Part shown: piece by piece, positions 25,156 to 34,727 of the stretch
Layout: each line of letters begins with the position of its first letter
How positions within the stretch are numbered: position 1 is the first letter of the stretch
From: Bacteroidota bacterium
Lineage (GTDB): Bacteria > Bacteroidota > Bacteroidia > Flavobacteriales_D > Crocinitomicaceae
NCBI GenBank assembly: GCA_006226425.1
Contig: SBGX01000034.1
Coordinates: forward strand, 30,550-94,549
Direction: 5' to 3'
DNA length: 64,000 nucleotides
Position numbers and translations under genes: made by a program
The notes under the pieces: generated by a model
Seen by the model: only the letters and a program-made list of their open reading frames with translations
Told to the model about the DNA's origin: nothing
Database searches by the model: none

Positions 25156-25318
25156 AATTGTGGTTGTTTTTTTTGAAATAAGACAATCATCAATTGAAAT
25201 ACCCTACCTGTTGGTTGAATAATTTAATTGTTATATCGCTAAAAAGATTTCTACAAGTTGCTTTGGTCAGGAGACACCAAATCTGGTTACGTTCACATAG
25301 TTCGCTAAAGACAATCAG

Positions 25319-25945
25319 TTAATTCAAAGCATTAGATCTCAAAAACTGCTGGGCGCTTGATGGACTTAGTTCAATCACTATTTCGTTTCTACGGTTGATC
25401 ATTTCGTAAGGAGCATTGTAGCCAAAATAGCTGTATTTAGAGGCAAAATTCAATTTGTTTTGATGCAACAGGCTTTTCAGCTTAGAAGCATATTTACGAA
25501 TCTTTTCGTCGTTCGCCCAGCCACTAAATTTGATTGCGGCTACTACTTTTGAAGGCTCCCGGGTAAATTTGATTTCGGATTGATTAGGGACGGGAAGGTC
25601 TTTCAGGTCGTACTCCTTTGGAACCATAAACATCATGGTGACAGAATCCTCCATATTCATAGCGACAGGAGCAGTCATCGCAATTTTCTTTTGCTGATCG
25701 TTGCTCCCGAAAATATAACCCGCCAGATAACGAAATCCCTTTCCGGAGGTTTCCGAATAAGTAGATGCAGGCATAGTGACATAAATGAAATTACGAGGGA
25801 GGTATTCTCTGATCTCGAAACCTTCATATTGTTTGAGAACACGATAAGGGTAAGTCTCGATAGAACGATTGTATTTGGCCGTAAAGGATTGAAAAACAAG
25901 AAGTCCGAGAGCTAAAACTGACAGGGTGATGATGGACCATTTCAT
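25319..25945 (-). CDS. SOUL heme-binding family protein
   Basis: The 208-residue protein has an N-terminal hydrophobic leader (ITLSVLALGLLVFQSF) and a SOUL domain: RVLKQYEGFEIREYLPRNFIYVTM, GFRYLAGYIFG, KKIAMTAPVAM (the conserved tAPV motif), VTMMFMVPKEYDLKDLP and FSGWANDEKIRKYA. SOUL proteins bind heme or related tetrapyrroles in animals and bacteria; the role in Bacteroidota is not established. The leader suggests envelope location. It stands alone. Confidence 0.9.
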   Translation of the reverse strand: MKWSIITLSVLALGLLVFQSFTAKYNRSIETYPYRVLKQYEGFEIREYLPRNFIYVTMPASTYSETSGKGFRYLAGYIFGSNDQQKKIAMTAPVAMNMEDSVTMMFMVPKEYDLKDLPVPNQSEIKFTREPSKVVAAIKFSGWANDEKIRKYASKLKSLLHQNKLNFASKYSYFGYNAPYEMINRRNEIVIELSPSSAQQFLRSNALN

Positions 25946-26223
25946 GACTTTGCTTTTTTTAGAAACAAGTGAAGAACGAGAAAGTTTATTTTTGATTTTG
26001 GTTCATGGTAGGGAACAACCTTTAGTTAGTTCACCAATCACGGATCATCCATTGTACGAGCAGTATTTTTCTTTCTCAAGAAATGTCAGCTTCAAGGTGA
26101 ACCAGGAAATGATAGGTGATTTGTTCTGAAATGTGAAAAATTTGTGAAAATGCGAAAATCTACTTGTTGGGAACTTTTGCTTTCGTAGATTTGTGTCTGA
26201 TAAGAAGTATAAAAGAGAACTTC
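25946..26223. other. Intergenic region
   Basis: Between the divergent SOUL gene and the His-rich small protein I see no conserved gene. Open frames here are short and lack family features or a signal peptide. The segment may hold promoters for both sides; I find no full -7 consensus. Confidence 0.4.
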
Positions 26224-26607
26224 ATGCCTCGAAAGGGACTACATTTAGGATTACTGATCGCATATTTATTTTATGCATTCCAGTCTTTCGGCATGGCTCC
26301 AACAGAGGCAGAATCCCGTGGGGAGGTAGTTCAGCAGGAATCTCAGACTTCAGAACATCACCAAAATCATTTTCAGGAAAATCACCATCAGCATCATGCC
26401 TTGCTTGGCCTTGCTGCGGAAAGTGGTTTGGAACTGGAACCGGATGAAGAAGATCTGGATTCGAAAGATGCCTTCCATGGTTATTATGTCCACTACATTC
26501 AACAAGAGGTTAGTCCAGAGTATTATGAGCTAAGACCTTTAACCTTAATCTGTACGCAAGCACCGCGTACGCCTCTTTTTATTTTGTTTGAGGTATTTCG
26601 ACTGTGA
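26224..26607 (+). CDS. His-rich small secreted protein upstream of RND operon
   Basis: The start at ATG 26224 (MPRKGLHLGLLIAYLFYAFQSF) gives a signal-peptide-like N-terminus and a 127-residue product. Residues 40-60 are very rich in His (EHHQNHFQENHHQHHA), followed by an acidic stretch (LELEPDEEDLDSKD) and a C-terminus TPLFILFEVFRL. This composition suggests binding of metal ions such as Cu, Zn or Ni in the periplasm. I do not recognise the family. It is followed by a hairpin and another small protein before the efflux operon, so a link to efflux is inferred from position only. Confidence 0.6.
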   Translation: MPRKGLHLGLLIAYLFYAFQSFGMAPTEAESRGEVVQQESQTSEHHQNHFQENHHQHHALLGLAAESGLELEPDEEDLDSKDAFHGYYVHYIQQEVSPEYYELRPLTLICTQAPRTPLFILFEVFRL

Positions 26608-26619
26608 TTAATCGTTGAT

Positions 26620-26637
26620 ACCTCCATGCCTGGAGGT
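26620..26637 (+). other. Hairpin between two small genes
   Basis: ACCTCCA-TGCC-TGGAGGT forms a perfect 7-bp stem 12 bp after the His-rich gene. No T run follows, so it is more likely an RNA-processing or attenuation structure than a classical terminator. Confidence 0.4.
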
Positions 26638-26687
26638 GCAGACATAGCGCTTAATCAAATGATTCATCAGTTGAATATTTCAAATAC

Positions 26688-27197
26688 ATGTGTTTGACGA
26701 AACAAAACAGGAACACTCATTTTTTGATAGACTTTCGTCGGGGATTCTCCAGACGAAAAACAGAAATTAACAGATTTAGAAAAGTAGGGTACAAACTAAC
26801 CTCCTTCTTTTTGATTCTGTATTTGCTGGCAGGTCCTCTGTGCAGGGATTGTATCGAGAGCCTTCGGCAGAATGATTCTGCTCTTCCAACGGCAGTTTTT
26901 CAGCACCGGATTCATTCCGGAAGCATTCAAAAGAACAAACGCGGAATACGCGTTCACGAGAGATTGGTTTATGGGCAGGGAAGGGTTCTGATTGCTCTGT
27001 GCAAAGATGGAGATGAATTGGAAAAGGTCTGCAAACGAAAAGTTAAGCAGATGGTGTCATCTCTGGCTTTCTTCGATGTAGAAGAACTCAAATCTTCAGA
27101 GGTCGAAAGACAATCTGAGTTCTTCAAAAAAGAGAGACCAGTGGCAGACTTGCCCAGGTATGTGAAGTACTGTTCGTTAAAAATCCCCAATTCCTAA
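26688..27197 (+). CDS. Small protein of unknown function, upstream of RND operon
   Basis: The 169-residue open frame has a hydrophobic segment (SFFLILYLLAGPLCRDC) near residues 38-54 preceded by basic residues, so the true start may be an internal codon giving a shorter exported protein. The remainder is Lys/Glu rich without a recognised domain. It lies between the His-rich gene and the RND membrane fusion gene, both on the same strand, which is the main support for its being real. Confidence 0.45.
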   Translation: MCLTKQNRNTHFLIDFRRGFSRRKTEINRFRKVGYKLTSFFLILYLLAGPLCRDCIESLRQNDSALPTAVFQHRIHSGSIQKNKRGIRVHERLVYGQGRVLIALCKDGDELEKVCKRKVKQMVSSLAFFDVEELKSSEVERQSEFFKKERPVADLPRYVKYCSLKIPNS

Positions 27198-27290
27198 CTT
27201 GATATCAGTCCTTTAGGACCAAAGAAATCGTTCACATATCGTGAAAGAGATACGTGTGGGCCAAACTATCAATTTAAAAAAAAAAAGATC

Positions 27291-28421
27291 ATGAAATCAA
27301 GTTATTATATCATAAAAAATAAAGCATTTAGTGCATTGAATAAACGGTTCTTAATAGTACTTGGGGTGCTTGGAGCGGTTATCCTAAGCGCCTGTCATTC
27401 GGAAGAACATAAGGCAGAAGAACAAGTGAAGTTTCTGGTAAGTAGTCCGTATAGAAAAGACACGGTATTTACTAAAGAATATGTTTGTCAGATCCGCTCT
27501 GTTCAGCATATTGAATTGCGGGCGCTCGAAAAGGGCTATCTGCAGCAAATTTATGTAGATGAAGGACAGCATGTCAAAAAGGGGCAGGTGATGTTCCAGA
27601 TCATGCCCATGTTGTATGAAGCAGAAATGAAGAAGGCACAAGCCGAGGTGAGTTTTGCAGAAATCGAATATAAGAATACGAAACAGCTGGCGGATCAGGG
27701 AATTGTATCAGGAAATGAACTGGCCCTGGCCAAAGCCAAGTATGATAAAGCGAAAGCGGAGTTGCAGCTCTCTCAGGTCCATTTGAATTTCACAAAAGTA
27801 ACCGCGCCCTTTGATGGAATCATGGATCGTTTTCATGTACGTTTAGGGAGTTTGCTGGATGAAGGAGAGTTGTTGACCACCTTGTCAGCTAATGACAAAA
27901 TGTGGATTTATTTCAATGTTCCGGAAGCGGAGTATTTGAACTACATGTCCAAAATCAAGACAGACAGTTCGACCAGTGTAAAACTGCTCATGGCGAATCG
28001 GAAATTATTTAAATACCCCGGGAAAGTAACAGCCATTGAAGCAGACTTTAACAATGAGACAGGGAACATTGCGTTTCGAGCCACTTTTCCGAATCCTGAA
28101 AGATTGCTTAGATATGGTGAAACAGGGAACATCTTGATGGAAGTGCCTTTAAAAGGTGCCTTGCTCATCCCGCAAAAAGCAACCTATGAGATTTTGGACA
28201 AAAAGTATGTTTACGTCATCGACAAAAACAATACCGTAAGATCTCGAAAAATTGAGATTGGAGAAGAATTTACCCACTTATATGTAGTCAAAAAAGGGCT
28301 GAAAGAGGGAGATAAAATCTTGATTGAAGGACTTCGTAAGGTGAGAAGCGGTCAGAAGATCAAATATGATTTTGAGAAACCCGAAAAGGTCGTTTCTCAT
28401 TTGGAATTGTTTGCGGAATAA
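27291..28421 (+). CDS. RND efflux membrane fusion lipoprotein (AcrA/MexA type)
   Basis: The 376-residue periplasmic adaptor links the inner-membrane pump to the outer-membrane channel. It has a lipobox (VILSAC, Cys about 35), two half-lipoyl motifs flanking a helical hairpin (GYLQQIYVDEGQHVKKGQVMFQI, split; and KVTAPFDGIMDR), a beta-barrel region and a membrane-proximal domain. First gene of the three-part operon; 15 bp before the pump. The family is the drug-efflux type rather than CusB, since no Met-rich metal motif is seen. Confidence 0.93.
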   Translation: MKSSYYIIKNKAFSALNKRFLIVLGVLGAVILSACHSEEHKAEEQVKFLVSSPYRKDTVFTKEYVCQIRSVQHIELRALEKGYLQQIYVDEGQHVKKGQVMFQIMPMLYEAEMKKAQAEVSFAEIEYKNTKQLADQGIVSGNELALAKAKYDKAKAELQLSQVHLNFTKVTAPFDGIMDRFHVRLGSLLDEGELLTTLSANDKMWIYFNVPEAEYLNYMSKIKTDSSTSVKLLMANRKLFKYPGKVTAIEADFNNETGNIAFRATFPNPERLLRYGETGNILMEVPLKGALLIPQKATYEILDKKYVYVIDKNNTVRSRKIEIGEEFTHLYVVKKGLKEGDKILIEGLRKVRSGQKIKYDFEKPEKVVSHLELFAE

Positions 28422-28436
28422 CTAAAAAAGAAGGAC

Positions 28437-31400
28437 ATGTTTAGTAGAATTATACATAGACCTGTACTGGCGATCGTTATTTCGATAATTATCCTCTTTA
28501 TAGGAACCCTGGCAATCAAGCAATTGCCTATCTCTCAGTTCCCGCAGATTGCCCCAACAACGGTGAATATTTTCATCGCCTATCCGGGAGCGAATGCGGA
28601 TGTACTGGTGAAATCTACACTGATCCCCCTGGAGCGCTCCATTAACGGGGTACAGGGAATGCGCTATATCGCAACCGATGCGACCAGTGCCGGTGAAGCG
28701 ACCATCCGAGTGATTTTTGAGCCGGGTACCGATCCGAATCAGGCGGTGGTTCGGGTAAAGACCAGGGTCGACCAGGTCATGCCATTGCTCCCTCCACTGG
28801 TGCAACGTGAAGGGGTAGTGATCACCCCTGTTCAGCCCAGTATGTTGATGTACGTCAACCTATATAGTAAAGACAAAGACGCCGACCAAAAATTCCTGTA
28901 CAATTACGCGAACGTAAACATGATTCCGGAATTGAAACGGATCAAAGGGATTGCCAGTGCTCAGATTCTTGGTAGCCGTCAGTATGCCATGCGGGTTTGG
29001 TTAAATCCGGATCGAATGCGGGCATACAATGTTTCAGCGGAAGAAGTAATGGAGGCAATGCAGGAACAGAGTATCATCGGACGCCCTGGGCGTTTGGGAC
29101 AAAGTTCCGGGATTCAGGCCCAGTCTCTGGAATACGTTCTCGTTTATCAGGGGCGTTACAACAAACCGGAGCAGTATGGAGACATCATCATTCGGGCCAA
29201 TGAAGAGGGGGAGACAATTCACCTCAAGGATTTGGCGGAAGTTGAGTTGGGGACGGAGTTCTTTGATATTTACTCCAACCTGGATGGACACCCATCGGCA
29301 GCAATCGTCCTGAAACAGTCGTATGGAACAAATGCGAGTGATGTTATTGATCAGGTGAAAGAAAAGCTGAAGGAAATGGAAATCGATTTTCCAGAGGGAA
29401 TGGACTTCAAAGTGAGTTATGACGTGTCACAATTCCTGGATGCATCGATTGAACAGGTTACCCATACACTGAGAGATGCTTTCCTGTTGGTGGCACTGGT
29501 CGTCTTCCTCTTTTTGGGAGATTGGAGATCGACACTGATCCCCATTATTGCTGTACCGGTTTCATTGATTGGAGCCTTTTTTGTGATGCAGTTATTCGGA
29601 CTGTCGATCAACCTGATTACTCTGTTTGCATTGGTATTGGCCATTGGAATTGTGGTGGATGATGCCATTGTGGTGGTAGAGGCAGTCCATGCCAAGATGG
29701 AAGAGGAACATTTGTCTCCATATCACGCCGTGAAATCGGTCATGGGTGAGATCAGTGGGGCGATCATAGCCATTACTCTGGTCATGGTATCCGTATTCGT
29801 TCCGATCGCATTTATGTCCGGACCGGTCGGGACTTTCTACCGTCAATTTTCGATCACGATGGCCAGTTCGATTATTTTATCAGCGATTGTGGCCCTGACG
29901 CTGACCCCGGTACTTTGTGCCATGATCCTCAAGAATAATCATGGTCAGCCAAGAAGGAGAACACCAGTTAATAGGTTCATTGACTGGTTCAACAGAGGTT
30001 TTGAAAAACTGACGGGAAGATACGTCGGCTTGCTAAAGCTGATCGTGAACCGACGCCTGCTGACTTTTGGGATTCTCATACTTTTCGGAGTCGGAATTTT
30101 TGTAGAGAATCAATCCTTGCCTGCGGGATTCATCCCGGGAGAAGATCAGGGGACGATTTATGCAATCATTCAAACGCCTCCAGGAGCAACCCTGGAACGA
30201 ACGAATCAGGTATCAAGAGAACTGCAAAAGATTTGTGAGGAGATTGATGGAGTAGAATCCGTTTCGGCCCTGGCTGGATATGAGATTATGACCGAAGGGC
30301 GGGGATCCAATGCGGGAACTTGTCTGATTAACCTGAAAAAGTGGTCTGAGCGAGAGCATTCCGTGCATGAAGTCATGGAAGAGTTGGAGGAAAAGTCAAA
30401 AGACCTCGGGGCGATCATCGAATTCTTTGAACCGCCTGCCGTTCCTGGATTCGGATCTTCCGGTGGATTCTCCCTGCGTTTGTTGGACAAGACAAATTCA
30501 ACGGGTTACCATGAATTTGAGAAAATCAACAATGATTTCATGGATGCCTTGAGAAAGAGGAAGGAAATCACCGGATTGTTTACCTTCTATGCAGCCAATT
30601 ATCCTCAGTATGAGTTGCAAATTGACAATCAGGCGGCGATGCAGAAAGGAGTGTCGATCGGGAAGGCGATGGAAAATCTGAACATTCTGATAGGTAGTAC
30701 CTATGAGCAGGGCTTCATTCGTTTTGGGCGTTTCTTTAAGGTATATACGCAGGCGGCACCTGAATTCAGAAGGTTCCCTTCCGATCTGGAAAAACTCTTT
30801 GTGAAAAATGAACGGGGAGAGATGGTGCCGTATTCCTCATTCATGACCCTCAAAAAGACACAGGGACCGAATGAGATCACCCGATATAACCTATATAACT
30901 CGGCCTCTATTCGAGGTTTGCCTGGGCCGGGATATACGAGTGGAGATGCGATCAAAGTCATCAAGGAAGTCGCAGAAAAAAAGCTGCCCAAAGGTTATGA
31001 TGTAGCCTGGGAAGGTTTGTCCTACGACGAAGCGGCCAGGGGGAATGAGGCGATTTATATTTTTATCGTCGTGCTTGTATTTGTTTACCTGGTACTCGCT
31101 GCACAGTACGAGAGTTTCTTGCTTCCTCTGGCGGTGATTATCTCTCTTCCTGCCGGGATTTTTGGTTCCTTCCTCCTGTTGAAAATGATGGGATTAGCCA
31201 ATGATATTTATGCGCAGGTTGGATTGATCATGCTCGTAGGTTTGCTCGGTAAAAACGCTGTGTTGATCGTGGAGTTTGCGGTTCAGAAACGGAGACAGGG
31301 ATCAACGATTCTGGAAGCAGCGATTGAGGGAGCCCGGGTTCGTTTCCGACCGATCCTGATGACTTCATTTGCCTTTGTTGCCGGATTGATTCCATTAGTA

Positions 31401-31709
31401 ATCGCCCATGGAGCCGGTGCAATTGGAAACAGAACGATTGGAGGTTCAGCTATGGGAGGAATGTTGTTGGGGACCATCTTCGGGGTGGTAATTATCCCTG
31501 GACTGTATTACATCTTCGGAAAATGGGCTGACGGATGTCAATTGGTTCGCGATTCGCATGATGAGCCTTTGTCAGAGGAATTCGTGCGCAAGAATGAAAA
31601 GAACAATACAACTTCGGAAAATCTGCTGAAAGCCAATCAGATGATCAAAAAGTTGTTGAAAAGAATGAGAAAAAACGATCAACGAAAAAGTAGAGAAGAT
31701 GAGGAATAG
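28437..31709 (+). CDS. RND multidrug efflux pump, inner-membrane subunit (HAE-1 family)
   Basis: The 1090-residue protein has 12 membrane segments and two large periplasmic loops as in AcrB. The proton relay residues are present: the Asp pair in GIVVDDAIVVVEAV (TM4) and the Lys in VGLLGKNAVLIVEFA (TM10). The N-terminus MFSRIIHRPVLAIVISII is typical. The TM4 Asp-Asp pair assigns it to the HAE-1 (hydrophobe) rather than the heavy-metal HME group. A 50-residue basic tail extends past the normal end. The end overlaps the outer-membrane gene by 11 bp. Confidence 0.95.
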   Translation: MFSRIIHRPVLAIVISIIILFIGTLAIKQLPISQFPQIAPTTVNIFIAYPGANADVLVKSTLIPLERSINGVQGMRYIATDATSAGEATIRVIFEPGTDPNQAVVRVKTRVDQVMPLLPPLVQREGVVITPVQPSMLMYVNLYSKDKDADQKFLYNYANVNMIPELKRIKGIASAQILGSRQYAMRVWLNPDRMRAYNVSAEEVMEAMQEQSIIGRPGRLGQSSGIQAQSLEYVLVYQGRYNKPEQYGDIIIRANEEGETIHLKDLAEVELGTEFFDIYSNLDGHPSAAIVLKQSYGTNASDVIDQVKEKLKEMEIDFPEGMDFKVSYDVSQFLDASIEQVTHTLRDAFLLVALVVFLFLGDWRSTLIPIIAVPVSLIGAFFVMQLFGLSINLITLFALVLAIGIVVDDAIVVVEAVHAKMEEEHLSPYHAVKSVMGEISGAIIAITLVMVSVFVPIAFMSGPVGTFYRQFSITMASSIILSAIVALTLTPVLCAMILKNNHGQPRRRTPVNRFIDWFNRGFEKLTGRYVGLLKLIVNRRLLTFGILILFGVGIFVENQSLPAGFIPGEDQGTIYAIIQTPPGATLERTNQVSRELQKICEEIDGVESVSALAGYEIMTEGRGSNAGTCLINLKKWSEREHSVHEVMEELEEKSKDLGAIIEFFEPPAVPGFGSSGGFSLRLLDKTNSTGYHEFEKINNDFMDALRKRKEITGLFTFYAANYPQYELQIDNQAAMQKGVSIGKAMENLNILIGSTYEQGFIRFGRFFKVYTQAAPEFRRFPSDLEKLFVKNERGEMVPYSSFMTLKKTQGPNEITRYNLYNSASIRGLPGPGYTSGDAIKVIKEVAEKKLPKGYDVAWEGLSYDEAARGNEAIYIFIVVLVFVYLVLAAQYESFLLPLAVIISLPAGIFGSFLLLKMMGLANDIYAQVGLIMLVGLLGKNAVLIVEFAVQKRRQGSTILEAAIEGARVRFRPILMTSFAFVAGLIPLVIAHGAGAIGNRTIGGSAMGGMLLGTIFGVVIIPGLYYIFGKWADGCQLVRDSHDEPLSEEFVRKNEKNNTTSENLLKANQMIKKLLKRMRKNDQRKSREDEE

Positions 31710-33129
31710 AAGAAAAATATATTTCGGAGTATTGCTGGTGGGACTGGCAATCAGTTCCTGTAAAACTCCGGATCTGATCAAGAGAGATGTCAATACAACT
31801 GTTCCTGTGAGCTATAAAGACTCACAGGATACAGTTACTTCGGCAAATCAGGTGTGGAAACAGTTTTTCAAGGATCCGCATCTGCTTGCCCTGATAGATA
31901 CGGCACTTCACAATAACCAGGAACTCAATATCACCCTGCAGGAAATTGAAGTGGCGAGGAATGAGATTCGTGCGAGAAAGGGAGAATACCTGCCCTTCGT
32001 TGGATTAAATGCCGGTGCGGGAGTAGATAAGGTCGGAAGATATACCCGAAAGGGAGCACTGGAGGCAACTACGGAAATTGAACCGGGAAAAGAATTCCCG
32101 GAGCCACTTCAGGATTATCTTTTCGGATTTCATGTCTCCTGGGAGCTGGATATTTGGAAAAAGCTTCGCAATGCCAGGAAATCAGCCGTTTCAAGATATC
32201 TTGGAACCGTTGAAGGGAAAAACTTCATGGTGACAAATCTGGTAGCCGAAATAGCGAACTCTTATTATGAGCTATTGGCCCTGGATAACCAGTTAAGGAT
32301 TTTGCAACGAAATATTGAAATTCAGAGCAATGCCCTGGAATTGGTACGGGTTCAGAAACAGGCAGCGCGAGTGACCGAGTTGGCTGTGAAACGCTTCGAA
32401 GCACAGGTGCTGAATACCAGGGGTCGCCAGTATGAAATCAAGCAGCAAATCGTGGAAACGGAAAATAGAATTAATTTTCTGGTCGGTAGGTTTTCCGGTA
32501 GAATAGATCGGGACTCGCAATCGTTTGACAGTCTGCAACCAGTAGAAATTCAGACCGGAATTCCGTCCCAATTGTTGGGGAATCGCCCGGACATTCGCCA
32601 GGCTGAAATGGAATTGGCAGCATCCAAACTGGATGTGAAGGTAGCACGTGCCAGTTTTTATCCCTCAGTAGGTATCTCAGCTGATTTGGGAATCCAGGCT
32701 TTTAATCCGGCTTATCTGCTCAAAAGCCCGGAGTCGATCCTGTATTCGCTGGCTGGCGATCTGGTTGCCCCATTGATCAACAGAAATGGAATCAAAGCAG
32801 ATTATTACAGTGCGAATGCCAAGCAGCTTCAGGCGATGTTTGCCTATGAGCAACGCATATTGAACGCTTATCTGGAAGTGGCCAATCAACTTTCGAAAAT
32901 TGAGAATCTGGAAAAGAGTTATGATCTGAAAAATAAGGAGGTTCAGGCACTGACTGAATCAACAGAAATCTCCAACAAGTTATTTACATCGGCACGTGCG
33001 GATTATATGGAAGTACTGTTGACTCAGCGGGAAGCCCTGGAATCCAGGTTTGACCTGATTGAGATCAGGAAACAGCAGATGAATACGATGGTCAATGTTT
33101 ACAAGTCCCTGGGAGGCGGGTGGCGGTAA
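31699..33129 (+). CDS. Outer-membrane efflux lipoprotein (TolC/OprM/NodT type)
   Basis: The 476-residue protein carries a lipobox (VGLAISSC, Cys about 22) and two outer-membrane-efflux repeats forming the helical barrel: the first near residues 60-240 (WELDIWKKLRNARKSAVSRYLG) and the second near 270-460 (IPSQLLGNRPDIRQAEMEL, VASFYPSVG-like ARASFYPSVGISADLG). It completes the tripartite RND system. Overlaps the pump gene by 11 bp. A strong hairpin follows, then a DJ-1-like lipoprotein gene. Confidence 0.94.
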   Translation: MRNRRKIYFGVLLVGLAISSCKTPDLIKRDVNTTVPVSYKDSQDTVTSANQVWKQFFKDPHLLALIDTALHNNQELNITLQEIEVARNEIRARKGEYLPFVGLNAGAGVDKVGRYTRKGALEATTEIEPGKEFPEPLQDYLFGFHVSWELDIWKKLRNARKSAVSRYLGTVEGKNFMVTNLVAEIANSYYELLALDNQLRILQRNIEIQSNALELVRVQKQAARVTELAVKRFEAQVLNTRGRQYEIKQQIVETENRINFLVGRFSGRIDRDSQSFDSLQPVEIQTGIPSQLLGNRPDIRQAEMELAASKLDVKVARASFYPSVGISADLGIQAFNPAYLLKSPESILYSLAGDLVAPLINRNGIKADYYSANAKQLQAMFAYEQRILNAYLEVANQLSKIENLEKSYDLKNKEVQALTESTEISNKLFTSARADYMEVLLTQREALESRFDLIEIRKQQMNTMVNVYKSLGGGWR

Positions 33130-33147
33130 GATGATCGCTGAGGCTTG

Positions 33148-33170
33148 TCCCCGGAAGGAAAGTCCGGGGA
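33148..33170 (+). other. GC-rich hairpin after the efflux operon
   Basis: TCCCCGGA-AGGAAAG-TCCGGGGA gives a perfect 8-bp stem with a 7-nt loop, 18 bp after the outer-membrane gene. There is no T run (AAACTTCATT follows), so it may act as a weak terminator or mRNA stabiliser between the efflux genes and the DJ-1-like gene. Confidence 0.5.
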
Positions 33171-33244
33171 AAACTTCATTGAGCCGTGATTGTCCATTCA
33201 TTTGTTCAGACAGGAATTTATATCTTCATCCAAAATTGAGTAAA

Positions 33245-33970
33245 ATGAAGTCGTATCTGATTCTCCTGTTGCCCTTTTTTTTGTGGGCATGTAGTGAAGA
33301 AAAGAAGGAAGAAAAAGCCTTCAAAAAAGTGTTGAACCCAGATTATTACAATGCGGCTTTCCTGATCGTGGATGGAGTTTACAATACCGAGTTGACGGCA
33401 CCTTATGATGTGTTGGAACACACGAAGTATCGGAAAAGAATCAGAGGGATCAACGTTTTTACGGTGTCTGATAAATCCACAGCTGTGACGACTTCCGAGG
33501 GGCTAAGAATCCTTCCGGACTACAACTTTCTGAAAGATGAGTTGCCCAATATTGACATTTTGATTGTTCCGAGTGCGGAAGCTTCGATGGACGAAGATTT
33601 AAAGAATCAAGCCCTGCTGGATTTCATCCGAAAAGTTGATCAGGAAGCGATATACGTGACCTCTCACTGCGATGGCGCTTTTCTCCTGGCAAAGAGCGGT
33701 GTGCTGAACTCCAGGGTCTCCACCACCTTTCCAGGGAGCCTGGAAGCCTACAAAAAGATGTTCCCGGAATTGAAAGTGAACGATAGCGTTTTGTTCGTAC
33801 ATGACGGAAAATACATTACCTCCGCCGGGGGAGCCAAATCATTTGAAGCATCCCTTTACCTGATGCAATTGATGTATGGAAAAAAAGTGGCCGATGAAAT
33901 CGCGGAGGGCATGGTCATCGACTGGAAGTTGGAGGAAGTGCCCCATCAGATAGTGACCGAGGCTTTGTGA
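33245..33970 (+). CDS. DJ-1/PfpI family lipoprotein
   Basis: ATG 33245 gives a 241-residue protein with a clear lipobox (ILLLPFFLWAC), so it is membrane anchored. The body is a DJ-1/PfpI (class I glutamine-amidotransferase-like) fold: AAFLIVDGVYNTELTAPYDVLEH, ILIVPSAEA and the nucleophile elbow TSHCDGAFLL with Cys142, then ITSAGGAKSFEASLYLM. This subset resembles the N-terminal domain of GlxA-type regulators without the AraC part. The function of exported members is unknown; glyoxalase/deglycase or chaperone activity is only a family possibility. Convergent with the next gene. Confidence 0.85.
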   Translation: MKSYLILLLPFFLWACSEEKKEEKAFKKVLNPDYYNAAFLIVDGVYNTELTAPYDVLEHTKYRKRIRGINVFTVSDKSTAVTTSEGLRILPDYNFLKDELPNIDILIVPSAEASMDEDLKNQALLDFIRKVDQEAIYVTSHCDGAFLLAKSGVLNSRVSTTFPGSLEAYKKMFPELKVNDSVLFVHDGKYITSAGGAKSFEASLYLMQLMYGKKVADEIAEGMVIDWKLEEVPHQIVTEAL

Positions 33971-33975
33971 TTTTC

Positions 33976-34716
33976 TTAAACGCTGCAATTATAGGATTCA
34001 AAATCCATCAAGGTTAGGAACAATTTTCCATTTTTCTTCGTAAAATGAAAGATGGCCGTCTTTGGTTTTCCAGGCGGAAGATTTTTTCTGGTCAGTACAA
34101 TTCGGATGGATCGTTTTTCCAAATCCTGATAAAATTTTCGTTCTTCTCTAAGCATCTTCATACGCAGCTCTTCATAGTCTTCAACAGCGCCTATCTCGAG
34201 CAAAAAATCGATGCTTTTAGACATCACCTTCAATCCTTTTTGATCCTCAAAACATCCGTAATGATAGACCGTCTCACATTCAAAGAGGGTGTCGGGTGAC
34301 TGATAAATTTTATTTACCGCTTGCCCTTTCACGTTTCCGAGGATGTTTTCTGAAATCCAGAAGGGGATATTTGCATACTCTTTTGGGGTTTCGTAGAGCG
34401 AGTCCAGTCGGACAAAATCCGGACTCACCCCAATGGAGTAAAGGATGGTAATTCCCATTTTGCGATCAATGAAGCGATTCATTCCAGAGATACTTTCTTG
34501 CTCAAAAAAATCCTTGATTCGTTTCAGCTCATGGCCGTCTAGCTTGGCTAGTGGAAGATCGGGATGCTCGTCATAAGGCTCCATTTTCAGTTTTGTATGG
34601 AGTGTGTCCGTAGGCTCAGCCTTTTCCTGAACCGACCTGACTTTTTCCCCGGGATGCGGATTTTCGCGACAAGAGATAGTAAGAAGAGACAGGAGTAAAA
34701 GAAGATTCCATTTCAT
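33976..34716 (-). CDS. Lipoprotein of unknown function
   Basis: The 246-residue protein has a lipoprotein leader (MKWNLLLLLSLLTISC) followed by a charged linker (RENPHPGEKVRSVQEKAEPT). The folded part contains ISENILGNVKGQAVNKIY, CETVYHYGCFEDQKGLKV and a Lys/Glu-rich helix, with two Cys likely in a disulphide. I recognise no family. It is 11 bp downstream of the other small lipoprotein and likely cotranscribed. Confidence 0.6.
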   Translation of the reverse strand: MKWNLLLLLSLLTISCRENPHPGEKVRSVQEKAEPTDTLHTKLKMEPYDEHPDLPLAKLDGHELKRIKDFFEQESISGMNRFIDRKMGITILYSIGVSPDFVRLDSLYETPKEYANIPFWISENILGNVKGQAVNKIYQSPDTLFECETVYHYGCFEDQKGLKVMSKSIDFLLEIGAVEDYEELRMKMLREERKFYQDLEKRSIRIVLTRKNLPPGKPKTAIFHFTKKNGKLFLTLMDFESYNCSV

Positions 34717-34727
34717 AACGAGATCGC

